Below are positions 8,686 through 17,384 of a stretch of 64,000 nt of DNA, piece after piece (position 1 is the stretch's first letter; every line of letters starts with the position of its first letter). Origin of the DNA: Bacillota bacterium (lineage in GTDB: Bacteria; Bacillota; Clostridia; Acetivibrionales; DSM-1351); contig JAEZKZ010000052.1 of NCBI GenBank assembly GCA_023415305.1, positions 20,196 to 84,195 on the forward strand, read 5' to 3'. Below the pieces are notes generated by a model that saw nothing but the letters and a program-made list of their open reading frames with translations, had not been told where the DNA came from and searched no databases. The position numbers and the translations under genes are program-made.

Positions 8686-9298
8686 GAAAAGCTTTTACCA
8701 GTATGTCTGACTTGGAACAGGAATTCGAGTTAAAGTTTGAGGAAAAAGGATCCGCAAAACCGTGGCTGCCTTCAAGTACCTTTACCATTACCTGTTCCTT
8801 TTTTAGTGAAGCAGTAAAGCTTATGACGTCAAAGGACTCTTCATATGTGGGGAAAAGCAGAAGAGTAGGACATTGGGGATTTATACATGGGTACTCTCTG
8901 ATGCGGGAACCGTAGAACCCGATAACTCCGTCAACACTTCTGTGTTCACTTAAAAGCCATGCCAATGTTGCTCCAATGCTGAACCCACACAATATTACCT
9001 TCTGATAACCCTCTCCCTTAGCCCGGTCAATATGGGAGAGAACCCGCCGTGCTGCTTCAGTGAAGCCTACATTATGAATAAAATGTTCGTAGGCCTCCTG
9101 CCGGCAGCCATATGTAAAGGGTTTTGCCAGACCTGTGAAATCAGGGCATTCGGCGGCAAAACCCATTTGCCGGAACCTTTCGGCAGTAGTCAGAATGTGT
9201 TTGTTAATACCATAAATTTCATGAAGAACTATAACCATTGAATTTCGGTTGATACTCTCCGGGGCAGTATATTTTTTTACCACTGTTCCAATCTCCAT
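8660..9298 (-). CDS. dienelactone hydrolase-like alpha/beta hydrolase
   Basis: A 212-residue alpha/beta hydrolase of the dienelactone hydrolase family, about the usual length (230-250). The nucleophile elbow is GFSIGA with Ser107, where classical dienelactone hydrolases have Cys. The catalytic His is His179 in EGSHGFADP. The N-terminal VIVLHEIYG matches the family's HEIxG oxyanion segment. No signal peptide, so cytosolic. The Ser nucleophile suggests an esterase or other hydrolase rather than a true dienelactonase; the substrate is unknown. It is transcribed against putP and in the same direction as the cadmium genes, 53 bases after the cadA stop. Whether it shares that transcript is unclear. 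Confidence 0.8.
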   Translation of the reverse strand: MEIGTVVKKYTAPESINRNSMVIVLHEIYGINKHILTTAERFRQMGFAAECPDFTGLAKPFTYGCRQEAYEHFIHNVGFTEAARRVLSHIDRAKGEGYQKVILCGFSIGATLAWLLSEHRSVDGVIGFYGSRIREYPCINPQCPTLLLFPTYEESFDVISFTASLKKEQVMVKVLEGSHGFADPFSSNFNSNSCSKSDILVKAFLNKYQDEL

Positions 9299-9351
9299 AT
9301 TCTTTATCGCTTTTAAAATTTCCTTATTTCTTTACCACATTTATCATTTTT

Positions 9352-11202
9352 TCAAAGCTTAGGTGTTTTTAGAGCCCTTGAGGAATTCAATATAGCAATA
9401 AAGGAAACCCCCACATCGGCAAAAACCGCTTCCCAGAGGTTTGACAGGCCGAAGGCTGCCATTATCAATACGAGGGCTTTAATACCTAATGCAAAAACTA
9501 TATTCTGTTTTACAATACGCAAAGTCTTTTTTGCTATTGCAATAGCTGTAGAGATTTTAGAAACCTGATCATCCATTATTACAATATCGGCAGCCTCAAT
9601 TGCCGCATCAGAGCCGAGGCCCCCCATGGCAATTCCGATGTCAGCTCTGGAGAGAACAGGGGCATCATTTATTCCATCTCCCACAAAGACCAGTTTACCT
9701 TTAGGAGACTTCTCTCCAATTAGCTTTTCCACTTCACTTACCTTATCACCCGGAAGAAGCTCGGTGTATACTTCATCAAGACCCAACTGCTCTGCTACTG
9801 CTTCGCCGACTATTTTAGCATCGCCGGTAAGCATTACTACCCGTCTGATATCTCCTGCTTTTAGCTGCTTTATAGCAGAAGCTGAATCTTCCTTGATTTC
9901 ATCTGAAATAACAATATAACCTGCATACTTAAAGCCTACGGCCACATGAACCGCCGTACCCACTACAGCGCCGGTATAATAGGATACATCAATGCTCTTC
10001 ATAAGCTTCGAGTTGCCTGCATAAACCGACTTTCCATCAACAACTGCCTTAACCCCATGACCCGGAATTTCCTCCACTTCCGTAATCCTTGAATTGTCGA
10101 TTTCCTTACCATAGGCTTTTTTCAAAGATTGAGATATGGGATGGTTTGAGTAACTTTCGGCCAGTGCTGTTAATTCAACTAGTTCTGCTTCGGCAATATC
10201 AACTGGGTGAAGCTCTGCAACCTTAAAAGTCCCTTTTGTCAGAGTACCGGTCTTATCGAAAACAACAATTTCGGCATCAGCCAGTGCCTCAAGATAGTTA
10301 CCGCCTTTAATAAGAATACCTGACTTTGAAGCCCCGCCGATTCCGCCGAAAAATCCCAGGGGAATGGATATTACAAGAGCACAGGGACAGGAAACAACCA
10401 AAAAGTTCAAGGCCCTGTACAGCCAATCATTGAATTCAGCTCCGGGTACCAGAAGAGGGGGGATAACCGCCATTAGTGCTGCAATAATAACAACAATCGG
10501 AGTATAGTATCGGGCAAACTTTGTAATAAAATTTTCGGCCTTGGCTTTCTTACTGCTCGAGTTTTCAACCAGGTCAAGAATTTTTGCAACAGTGGATTCA
10601 CCAAATTCCTTGGTTACCTTAATTGTAAGTAGGCCGTTTATATTGATACACCCGCTTAATACTTCACTTTCTGCGATTACTTCGCGAGGAACAGCTTCAC
10701 CTGTAAGTGCAGAGGTATCAACCATTGAATATCCCTCGATAACTGTTCCGTCGAGAGGAATTTTCTCTCCTGCCTTAACAACTATTATGTCATTAATTTT
10801 AACTTCTTCAGGATCAACGGTTATCAGCTCTCCGTTCTTCTTAAGATTAGCATAATCAGGACGAATATTCATCAGGGAGCCTATTGACTTTCTGGAACGG
10901 TCGACGGCATAGTCCTGAAAGAGTTCTCCAACCTGATAGAACAGCATAACTGCAACACCTTCAGGATATTCTCCAACAAAAAACGCTCCGACAGTGGCAA
11001 TACACATTAAAAAATTCTCGTCAAAAACCTGTCCGTGAGAAATATTTCTTACTGCCCTAAGAAGGACATCACCACCGATGATAAAATATGCTGCCAGAAA
11101 TATTGAAAGCTCCCGGTAGCCTGAAACTGGGAGAATTATTGCTGCTAAAAATAATACTGCACCGAATGAAATTCTGATTATAGTTTTTTTGGTTCTGGAC
11201 AT
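9352..11202 (-). CDS. cadA: P1B-type heavy-metal ATPase, Zn2+/Cd2+/Pb2+ exporter
   Basis: A metal-exporting P-type ATPase of 616 residues from the ATG at 11202, which has GGAGG five bases upstream. A longer frame from 11232 overlaps the previous gene and lacks such a site. Features in order: actuator TGEAVPRE, membrane SCPCALVIS with Cys272 and Cys274, phosphorylation motif DKTGTLT with Asp316, SNHPIS with the P1B His-Pro pair, GDGINDAPV hinge, and a last membrane helix with FADVGVS. CPC together with an Asp in the last helix is the P1B-2 pattern for zinc, cadmium and lead. The usual N-terminal HMA domain is missing and is encoded as the next gene upstream. Expected to pump divalent soft metals out of the cell. 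Confidence 0.93.
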   Translation of the reverse strand: MSRTKKTIIRISFGAVLFLAAIILPVSGYRELSIFLAAYFIIGGDVLLRAVRNISHGQVFDENFLMCIATVGAFFVGEYPEGVAVMLFYQVGELFQDYAVDRSRKSIGSLMNIRPDYANLKKNGELITVDPEEVKINDIIVVKAGEKIPLDGTVIEGYSMVDTSALTGEAVPREVIAESEVLSGCININGLLTIKVTKEFGESTVAKILDLVENSSSKKAKAENFITKFARYYTPIVVIIAALMAVIPPLLVPGAEFNDWLYRALNFLVVSCPCALVISIPLGFFGGIGGASKSGILIKGGNYLEALADAEIVVFDKTGTLTKGTFKVAELHPVDIAEAELVELTALAESYSNHPISQSLKKAYGKEIDNSRITEVEEIPGHGVKAVVDGKSVYAGNSKLMKSIDVSYYTGAVVGTAVHVAVGFKYAGYIVISDEIKEDSASAIKQLKAGDIRRVVMLTGDAKIVGEAVAEQLGLDEVYTELLPGDKVSEVEKLIGEKSPKGKLVFVGDGINDAPVLSRADIGIAMGGLGSDAAIEAADIVIMDDQVSKISTAIAIAKKTLRIVKQNIVFALGIKALVLIMAAFGLSNLWEAVFADVGVSFIAILNSSRALKTPKL

Positions 11203-11213
11203 GTGACCTCCGC

Positions 11214-11432
11214 CTAAACTCTTAACTTGCAATAGGGTTCAATTTTTTTTATTATTTTTTGTATTGTGTCGACAGTTTCTTCTGATAGTTCTTCGTCTGC
11301 TTCCAAGGTAAGCTTCTGAGTTATAAAGTTTACAGAAGCACTGTTTACTCCGTGGAGTTTGCTTATCTCCCTTTCCATTTTTGAAGCACAATTCGCACAG
11401 CCAAGGTCTTCAAGTTTATATACTTTCTTCAT
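11214..11432 (-). CDS. stand-alone HMA metal-binding protein of the cad operon
   Basis: A 72-residue protein with the ferredoxin-like HMA fold. The metal-binding loop is GCANCA (Cys13, Cys16), placed near the N-terminus as in MerP, CopZ and the N-domains of CadA. A second Cys lies near the end (PYCKLRV). Its stop is 11 bases before the ATPase start, so the two are translated together. Because the ATPase lacks its own HMA domain, this protein probably serves as the detached domain or as a chaperone delivering metal to it. An alternative is a copper chaperone, but the neighbouring P1B-2 ATPase and CadC-like repressor argue for zinc or cadmium. Confidence 0.85.
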   Translation of the reverse strand: MKKVYKLEDLGCANCASKMEREISKLHGVNSASVNFITQKLTLEADEELSEETVDTIQKIIKKIEPYCKLRV

Positions 11433-11489
11433 AATAACGCCTCCAATAGTTGTTACTAATAGTAATGATTTTTTTGATTAACTCGTTAC

Positions 11490-11852
11490 TCATTCTTCAA
11501 TATGTTCAAAGCCCTGATCAATGATTGTTCTTACATGTGAATCGGCAAGTGAATAAAACATTGTTTTGCCGTCTCTTCTGGCTTTAACCAGCTTAGCCTG
11601 CTTGAGTACTCTTAACTGATGAGATATGGCAGATTGGCCCATATTAAGCAGTTGAGCAATATCACAGACACACATCTCTGATTGGAACAGGACGTAAAGT
11701 ATTTTTATCCTGGTAGTATCACCAAATATTTTGAATAATTCTGCCAGGTCATAAAGCTGAGTTTCTTCCGGCATACTGCTGATTACCTTATTAACTATAT
11801 CCTGGTGAATACAGAGCCAATCACATTTTTCAACACCTTGTTCTGCTGTCAT
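11490..11852 (-). CDS. cadC: ArsR/SmtB metal-sensing repressor, CadC-like
   Basis: A 120-residue winged-helix repressor. It carries both known metal sites of the family. The alpha-3N site is Cys10, Cys14, Cys61 and Cys63 (KCDWLC and EMCVCDIA), which senses cadmium or lead. The alpha-5 site is Asp104, His106, His117 and Glu120, which senses zinc. The recognition helix is GQSAISHQLRVLKQ. It is first in the operon, 57 bases before the HMA gene, behind a GGAGGG ribosome-binding site. It should bind the inverted repeat upstream and release it when metal rises. Retention of both sites suggests response to both cadmium/lead and zinc. Confidence 0.93.
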   Translation of the reverse strand: MTAEQGVEKCDWLCIHQDIVNKVISSMPEETQLYDLAELFKIFGDTTRIKILYVLFQSEMCVCDIAQLLNMGQSAISHQLRVLKQAKLVKARRDGKTMFYSLADSHVRTIIDQGFEHIEE

Positions 11853-11916
11853 TTGTTTCCCTCCTGGGTTATTTTATAGTACATTGAAAAGTATTTCATT
11901 ATTAGTTGAGCTTAGA

Positions 11917-11940
11917 ATATATGAACAAATGTTCACATAT
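11917..11940 (-). promoter_or_regulatory. 12-2-12 operator of the cad operon
   Basis: An inverted repeat with TGAACA, two bases, TGTTCA at its core and AT-rich flanks, the classic ArsR/SmtB operator. On the minus strand its TTGTTC can serve as a -35 element, with TAATAA 18 bases later as -10, so repressor binding would block polymerase. The repressor start is about 65 bases downstream. Confidence 0.85.
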
Positions 11941-12054
11941 TAAATTATACACCTTAATTTTCCTATGTCAATATACCTTCCAAAATTATCAATAAATTAA
12001 AAATATCCAGTAAACAAATATATTCTTGATTAGTCCCAAAATCATTTCCGGTTG

Positions 12055-12062
12055 CATATTAT
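12055..12062 (+). promoter_or_regulatory. possible mother-cell sigma -10 element for yabG
   Basis: CATATTAT lies 32 bases before the yabG start and resembles the -10 of sigma-E/sigma-K promoters. Sigma-K drives yabG in Bacillus subtilis. I could not fix a convincing -35, so this is a suggestion only. Confidence 0.3.
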
Positions 12063-12093
12063 GCAATAAAAAGTTAATTATGGAGTGATTTTT

Positions 12094-12903
12094 TTGACTA
12101 AATTTCAAGTCGGAGATATTGTTACAAGAAGGTCTTATGGAGGAGATCTTCTTTTTAGAGTAGTTAACATAATACCAGATTGTGACGGGTTTGAATGTTA
12201 TGTTTTACGTGGGCTATCTTCCAGAATAGAGGCGGATTCCAAAGCAGATGACCTGGAAAAACAGGATGCGAGAACAGCATATACAAGAGCATATAGAGAA
12301 CTTTATCAGGTCAAGAGAAGTATTGAATGTGACGGCCCATACTGCAGAGGCTTCTTTAACAGGCTTAGAAAGCGGCCCGGCAGGATTCTTCATATTGATT
12401 CGGCTCAGGATTTTATGAACCAGTGTATAGATTTCTACAAACAAGGTAAGATAACCTCTTATGGAAAATGGGTAAGCGAGGATAGACAGCCTTCAGTAGT
12501 AAGACAATACCTGCGTGCTTATAAACCCAATATACTGGTATTGACAGGCCATGATGGTTTAAAGAAGAACGCAAAGAATTATAAATCCCTTGAAAGCTAT
12601 GCCAATTCGTCATACTTTATAGAAGCTGTAAAAATTGCAAGGGAATACGAACCTGACCCCGATAAACTATGTATTTTTGCAGGAGCCTGTCAATCCTATT
12701 ACGAGGCCATAATGGAAGCCGGCGCAAACTTTGCAAGCTCACCTAAAAGAGTGCTGATCAATGCCCTTGACCCTGCAATAGTGGCACAGAAGGTTTCAAT
12801 TACAGATAATACTACCGTACTCGAGCCCCGGACTGTAATATCACTCACTATAACCGGAAGTAACGGAATCGGTGGTAAGGATACAAGGGGGCAATTTAAA
12901 TAA
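12094..12903 (+). CDS. yabG: sporulation-specific protease YabG
   Basis: A 269-residue member of peptidase family U57. The N-terminal VGDIVTRRSYGGDLLFRVV (an SH3-like start), central NILVLTGHDGLKKNAKNY near residue 145, and CIFAGACQSYYEAIMEAGAN near 190 are hallmark YabG blocks; FASSPKRVLINALDP follows. YabG acts in the mother cell and trims spore coat proteins. The start is TTG at 12094, with GGAG eight bases upstream. A GTG at 12085 is in frame but has no ribosome-binding site, and MTKFQVGD matches the family's usual N-terminus better. It is transcribed divergently from cadC. Its presence shows that the organism forms spores. Confidence 0.92.
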   Translation: MTKFQVGDIVTRRSYGGDLLFRVVNIIPDCDGFECYVLRGLSSRIEADSKADDLEKQDARTAYTRAYRELYQVKRSIECDGPYCRGFFNRLRKRPGRILHIDSAQDFMNQCIDFYKQGKITSYGKWVSEDRQPSVVRQYLRAYKPNILVLTGHDGLKKNAKNYKSLESYANSSYFIEAVKIAREYEPDPDKLCIFAGACQSYYEAIMEAGANFASSPKRVLINALDPAIVAQKVSITDNTTVLEPRTVISLTITGSNGIGGKDTRGQFK

Positions 12904-13009
12904 GCAAAGGCGAAGGGTGAATAGTGAATTGTTTCGGAAACCCGACTAAGTCGGCTAGACTTTGCAAGAGCAGAAAAGAGTTATAAGTTAAAAGTGAAAA
13001 GGTAAGGAA

Positions 13010-13046
13010 GGCTTGTTTCATAATAATGAAGCAGGCCCTTTTTTTA
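13010..13046 (+). terminator. terminator after yabG
   Basis: GGCTTGTTTCAT (13010-13021) pairs with ATGAAGCAGGCC (13026-13037), followed by a run of eight T. The 100 bases before it contain degenerate repeats of the GTGAATAGTGAA type and a CCGACTAAGTCGG palindrome. Confidence 0.85.
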
Positions 13047-13167
13047 TAAATTTATTAACTTATTTTAGAAAATTTTTAGAATTCCTTTGTAAGGGTTTTA
13101 TTGTTGCCTTCTATAATTCAAAGTGTAGCAGGGAGCTATTAATAAATTTTGATTGGAGAGATTTAAA

Positions 13168-14139
13168 ATGAAAAACAAAAAGGTAAAACTAGGATTATTG
13201 GTTATGGCTGCGGTTACCTTGTTTACAGCCACAGCCTTTGCAGCAACCACCACAGGGAATGAGGGTTATGCGGCCCTGAAAGAAATAATGAAGGATTCAA
13301 AGAGAAGCGAGGCTCTGACAAGTGCTTCATTCAGCGGATCCTTTCAGGTATCAGATAACGGTAAAATAATCACAGCATTTACCGGAAAGGTTAATGCAAA
13401 CCGCCCGGAGGAACAAAGCAGCGGAAATGTTCAGATTGATCTGAAAGGTAAAAAACAGGAGCTTTCCTTCTTCCAAAAGGGTGAAGAGGTATACCTTGCC
13501 GATAATGCAAACACAAAATACTACAAGCTGGAAAATGTTGAAAGAGGCCATGAAAAGAGACGTCCTGATTATAACCGCGAAGAATATTCCCATGATGACG
13601 AAATGGGAACTGCTGAAGAAGCGATACTGGATCTGTTTGTAGGAGATTTGAAATCCCAGTTTGAGTTAACAAGAAATGGAGACGGTTCAAAGACCATATC
13701 AATTGATCTGGATCAAAATGAGATACCTGCAGCATTCAATTTATTAACGGCTGCGGCTGTCAGTGACCAAGACCAGGCATCCAGGCACAATAAATCCGAA
13801 ATGAGTGACGAAGAAAAGCAATTATTGGTTGAAAAGCTTCCTTTCATGAAAGATTTAATAGAGGCAGATAAGGATTTATTACCGGCTTTAAAACAGAACG
13901 TGAAGATTACCGCTTTGGTAGTTAAACTCAATGTGGATTCTGATAGTCAAATGAAATCCTTTGAAACTAAACTCAGCATATCAGGTACAGACGCAGCCGG
14001 AATTTATCATGAAGTAGCCTTCCAGGGTACGGTTTCTGTCAGCGATATAAACAATACCAAGGTTGAACAATTTGATCAGAATGGGAAAAATATTGAGATC
14101 ATAAATGCTAAAGATCTTAAATGCAGCAGTAGAGAATAA
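13168..14139 (+). CDS. secreted protein of unknown function
   Basis: A 323-residue exported protein. The signal peptide covers about residues 1-26 (positively charged start, hydrophobic core, cleavage near TAFAATTTG). ATG 13168 has GGAGA six bases upstream; an in-frame TTG at 13153 lacks one. The mature part is hydrophilic and mixed in charge, with beta-rich stretches such as LTSASFSGSFQVSDNGK and FQGTVSVSDINN. A central acidic/basic patch (ERGHEKRRPDYNREEYSHDDE) follows near residue 130. The pattern of a substrate-like domain with KYYKLENVE and SFFQKGEEVYLAD resembles LolA/LppX-like secreted folds, but I cannot assign a family. The following ABC-two-component genes are separated by a long structured element, so a link is not shown. 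Confidence 0.75.
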   Translation: MKNKKVKLGLLVMAAVTLFTATAFAATTTGNEGYAALKEIMKDSKRSEALTSASFSGSFQVSDNGKIITAFTGKVNANRPEEQSSGNVQIDLKGKKQELSFFQKGEEVYLADNANTKYYKLENVERGHEKRRPDYNREEYSHDDEMGTAEEAILDLFVGDLKSQFELTRNGDGSKTISIDLDQNEIPAAFNLLTAAAVSDQDQASRHNKSEMSDEEKQLLVEKLPFMKDLIEADKDLLPALKQNVKITALVVKLNVDSDSQMKSFETKLSISGTDAAGIYHEVAFQGTVSVSDINNTKVEQFDQNGKNIEIINAKDLKCSSRE

Positions 14140-14161
14140 TTTCTATATGAATGGAGAGAGT

Positions 14162-14405
14162 TAGCTTGAAAGACATCGCTAAAGCTCGTCTTCCAAACTA
14201 ACCTATAAATTTATGGCCGCGCGACATATTCAAAGTATTTATAGTACTTGATCGAAGTAATGAGTTTGAGTTGAATACTTTGAAAGCGCGCATGGCCAAT
14301 TAACCCCCTCTATTCGCCCCATTGCGGATATGGGAGAAGATAAATTTCGTTACATTTTGAGACCACAATGGTGGCTCAAAGCCACTTATAGTGGCTTAGG
14401 AGGTT
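14162..14405 (+). repeat. RBS-terminated multi-hairpin element, copy A1
   Basis: A 244-base noncoding block between the secreted protein and the ABC ATPase. It can form several hairpins in order. TTGAAAGA pairs imperfectly with TCTTCCAA. A long arm pairs GGCCGCGCG and ATTCAAAGTATT near 14215-14240 with AATACTTTGAA and CGCGCATGGCC near 14273-14298. TATTCGC pairs with GCGGATA, and GCCAC pairs with GTGGC. The block ends in AGGAGG, the ribosome-binding site for the ATPase. The 5' and 3' segments recur at 48161-48348, before an unrelated gene, while the middle hairpin differs. No known RNA family was recognised. Confidence 0.6.
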
Positions 14406-14408
14406 AAT

Positions 14409-15167
14409 ATGTTACTGGAAGTTACAAATCTGACTAAGCAGTATCCCGGGAACCATGGTATAGAAGGGCTGAACCTCACCGTAGCAGAAGGTGAGGTTGT
14501 CGCCCTTCTTGGACCCAATGGCGCAGGGAAAACTACAACAATGAAGGCAATGATGGGGCTTGTCCCGATAAGCGCAGGTACTGTGACCTATAAAGGAGTC
14601 TCTATAATAGATAATCCTCAAGCTACAAAATCCGAGATAGGGATGATGATAGGAGACCCTTCTCCGTATTTGTACCTCACCGGATATCAATACTTGAAGC
14701 TGCACCAAAATCTTTACTTTAAAGTCACAGATAAAGAAATAGATGCTGTGCTGAATGCAACAGGATTATATGATAGAAGAAACAACAGAATAAAAACCTA
14801 TTCCACCGGTATGAAGCAGCGTATCTATCTTGCTAAAATATTACTGGCCAAGCCAAGGCTTCTGCTGCTGGATGAACCTTTCTCAGGAATGGATATAGAA
14901 GGCAGGGATCAATTGGTTCGAATGCTTAAAAGCATTTCTGAAAAGCTTAACACTTCGATGATTATATCGAGCCACTTGATTCATGATATTGAAGAAATTA
15001 CATCCAAGGTCTGTATAATAAATAATGGAAAATGTCTCGGGACAAGGGCAATTAATGAAATAAGGGCCGACTATCCCACAATTGAGAAATATTATCTGGA
15101 AAATGTTTCGTTGTCCAAGGAAAGGAGAGATGAAAATGAGCAGTCTGATTACTTTTTCAGTAGATGA
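14409..15167 (+). CDS. ABC transporter ATP-binding protein
   Basis: A 252-residue ABC ATPase with Walker A GPNGAGKTT near residue 36, signature YSTGMKQR near 136, Walker B LLLLDEPFSGMD, and the switch His in SSHLIHDIEE. Its length and form match ATPases of the BcrA/CcmA-like exporter group that pair with ABC-2 permeases. The ribosome-binding site AGGAGG is the last part of the repeat element upstream. Its 3' end overlaps the permease gene by 32 bases in another frame. With the permease and the two-component system that follow, it resembles bacitracin/lantibiotic-type resistance or export modules. The substrate is unknown. Confidence 0.92.
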   Translation: MLLEVTNLTKQYPGNHGIEGLNLTVAEGEVVALLGPNGAGKTTTMKAMMGLVPISAGTVTYKGVSIIDNPQATKSEIGMMIGDPSPYLYLTGYQYLKLHQNLYFKVTDKEIDAVLNATGLYDRRNNRIKTYSTGMKQRIYLAKILLAKPRLLLLDEPFSGMDIEGRDQLVRMLKSISEKLNTSMIISSHLIHDIEEITSKVCIINNGKCLGTRAINEIRADYPTIEKYYLENVSLSKERRDENEQSDYFFSR

Positions 15168-15882
15168 ATATAAAAAGTTGCTATATCAAACAAAAACTAA
15201 AGTGATTATAGCACTTGCAGTCTTATATGCTGTAGCAGCCGGGATTGTTTTTTTTATTGCTGAATCTAATACAGGAGTTGAGATGATAGCACCGGGCAGA
15301 TTTCCTGCTTTTATTCTGGAGTTGATTACAGGCTTTGTACTTCCTGTACTGACTATATTTATTGGTAGTGAGCTGTTTGCAGCAGAGTTTAAGGATGCAA
15401 CCATTAAAAATCTGTTTGCATTGCCTGTTACAAAAAGTATAATATATTTAGGAAAATTAATTGCTGGAGCGGCTATGGCAGGTACATGCCTTTTAACACT
15501 GGGAATATCGGGGCTTATAGTTAACCTTGTTATGAACGGAGTGGAGGCTTTTGCCGGAATCGGAGGTATACTTGTCAGCTATTTTGGAGTATTTATCTTC
15601 CTCTCGACGATACTGGTGATAGTATCCTTTTTCACTTTAATTACAGGCAGCCCTAATATGGCCATTGTAATAAACCTGCTTATCTGGTTTGTTACGGGTG
15701 TCGCAGGAACATTCCTACTCTCTATTCGACAATTTCTGCCTACAAACTTTTCAGGCTGGTATCAGCCACTGGTCAATGGAACCAACATAGCTATGGCATT
15801 GCCCACTTTATTGTATATGCTTTCATATTGCATCATATTTGGAGTAACAGGGTTGTTAATATTTGAAAAGAAAGAAGTGTAA
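15136..15882 (+). CDS. ABC-2 type transporter permease
   Basis: A 248-residue membrane protein with six predicted membrane segments, beginning MSSLITFSVDEYKKLLYQTK. The pattern of an amphipathic N-terminus, a long extracellular loop after the first helix and a conserved helix pair (FKDATIKNLFALPVTKS) matches ABC-2 permeases of BcrB/LanE type. ATG 15136 has AGGAG eight bases upstream; an earlier ATG at 15130 lies too close to it. It overlaps the ATPase gene by 32 bases, so the two are translationally coupled. It probably forms a homodimeric exporter with the ATPase. Three bases separate it from the histidine kinase gene. Confidence 0.87.
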   Translation: MSSLITFSVDEYKKLLYQTKTKVIIALAVLYAVAAGIVFFIAESNTGVEMIAPGRFPAFILELITGFVLPVLTIFIGSELFAAEFKDATIKNLFALPVTKSIIYLGKLIAGAAMAGTCLLTLGISGLIVNLVMNGVEAFAGIGGILVSYFGVFIFLSTILVIVSFFTLITGSPNMAIVINLLIWFVTGVAGTFLLSIRQFLPTNFSGWYQPLVNGTNIAMALPTLLYMLSYCIIFGVTGLLIFEKKEV

Positions 15883-15885
15883 ATA

Positions 15886-17346
15886 ATGTCTCTCAGGGTT
15901 AAGCTGATTTTAACATATGTAATAATGCTGATTATAACCGTTGGAATTGTTTTTATTTTTGGTGTAGGCGTAATAACCTATTCCCTTAGTGAGGCATTCA
16001 AGTCTTTTATAGGCGAACAAAGTGAAGACTCAGCTATAAGTCGGATGGTTGATATTGCTGTAGATTTACGATATACAGAAAAATATCATGCTGAAACCCT
16101 TAAGGGGGACAGTTTTCCCGCAAAACTAACAGAACAGCTAAGTAATTTCAACGGCTTTTTACTGGTAAAAGACCATGGGGTTTTTAAAGCCTATGGAGAA
16201 GAAAACGCCGATGATATGCTTTACAAATTAATTGAGAACTCAGATAAAAAGGACTATGACAGGCATAATTTGAATTTGAGGGACAGCAAGTTTATATGGA
16301 ATAAGCAAGAGTATTTTTTTCTGGAATATAACTTTTCAAACATAGACTCTCTTAGTTATTACTTCATTTTTAAAATCAGTAAAAGCGAACTTATTGGAGG
16401 AGGCCATAATAAAGTCCTTTTTGTGGGGCTTGTATTTATAGCTGCAATAATAATCGGGCCGCTCTTATTCATTTTAACAAAAGATATCGTTATACCGTTA
16501 AAAAAGCTGGACAATTGTGCAAAGGAAATTGCGCGGGGAAATCTTGATGTTCATCTTCAGTCAAATTCAAACAACGAGATTGGGAGTGTTATCCGCTCAT
16601 ATGAGATAATGAGATTCGAGCTGAAAAAGTCTATTACCAGTCAGCTTCAAATGGAGGAAAGCAGAAAACAATTGTTATCAGACATAACTCATGACCTGAA
16701 AACACCTATCACTTCAATAAAAGGCTACATTCAAGGTATAAAGGACGGTGTCGCAAACGACCCGGAGAAATTATCAAAATATCTTGATGTCATATATACA
16801 AAAACAGAAGATATGAATGCAATGATAGATGATTTATTTTTATTTTCAAAGCTTGATTTAGGGAAGGAACCTTTTAATAAGGATTATATAGATATTAAAG
16901 ATTTGTATAGCAATTGTATACAGGAACTGCAGCTGGAGCTTGAGGGAAGAGGTGTGGAAATGGTTTCAGAATGCAAGATAACTCCAGGCTTCAAGGTTCT
17001 TATGGATAGCCAGAAAGTTAAACGTGCTATATTGAATATTATCAGTAATTCGCTGAAGTTCATGGAAAAAGAGCGTAAGCTTTTAAATATTAGTTTTGAA
17101 GAGAACAACGGTAATCTTGTTGTTAAAATAAAGGATAACGGTATTGGTATTGATAAAAATGATCTTGAAAAAATATTTGACCGTTTTTACAGGACAGACC
17201 CCTCAAGAAACAGAAATACAGGCGGGTCAGGCTTGGGACTTGCTATAACGCGCCAGATTATTGAGCAGCATAACGGTAAAATCCAGGCTGACAGTATAAA
17301 GGGTGAGTGGACTGAGATATCCTTCTGGATTCCTCAGGGCAAATAA
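15886..17346 (+). CDS. sensor histidine kinase with HAMP domain
   Basis: A 486-residue membrane kinase. Helix 1 spans about residues 8-32, an extracellular sensor follows to about 180, and helix 2 lies near 182-202. A HAMP domain follows (LDNCAKEIARGNLDV). The dimerisation domain carries SDITHDLKTPITS with His269 as phosphate acceptor. The ATPase domain shows N (NIISNSLKFME), G1 (DNGIGID), F (IFDRFYR) and G2 (GGSGLGLAI) boxes. It begins three bases after the permease stop, so it is part of the same operon. With the response regulator downstream it probably senses an envelope signal tied to the transporter. Confidence 0.93.
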   Translation: MSLRVKLILTYVIMLIITVGIVFIFGVGVITYSLSEAFKSFIGEQSEDSAISRMVDIAVDLRYTEKYHAETLKGDSFPAKLTEQLSNFNGFLLVKDHGVFKAYGEENADDMLYKLIENSDKKDYDRHNLNLRDSKFIWNKQEYFFLEYNFSNIDSLSYYFIFKISKSELIGGGHNKVLFVGLVFIAAIIIGPLLFILTKDIVIPLKKLDNCAKEIARGNLDVHLQSNSNNEIGSVIRSYEIMRFELKKSITSQLQMEESRKQLLSDITHDLKTPITSIKGYIQGIKDGVANDPEKLSKYLDVIYTKTEDMNAMIDDLFLFSKLDLGKEPFNKDYIDIKDLYSNCIQELQLELEGRGVEMVSECKITPGFKVLMDSQKVKRAILNIISNSLKFMEKERKLLNISFEENNGNLVVKIKDNGIGIDKNDLEKIFDRFYRTDPSRNRNTGGSGLGLAITRQIIEQHNGKIQADSIKGEWTEISFWIPQGK

Positions 17347-17384
17347 GAAATACACTGCACTTATTAATATATATGGGAGGTAGT

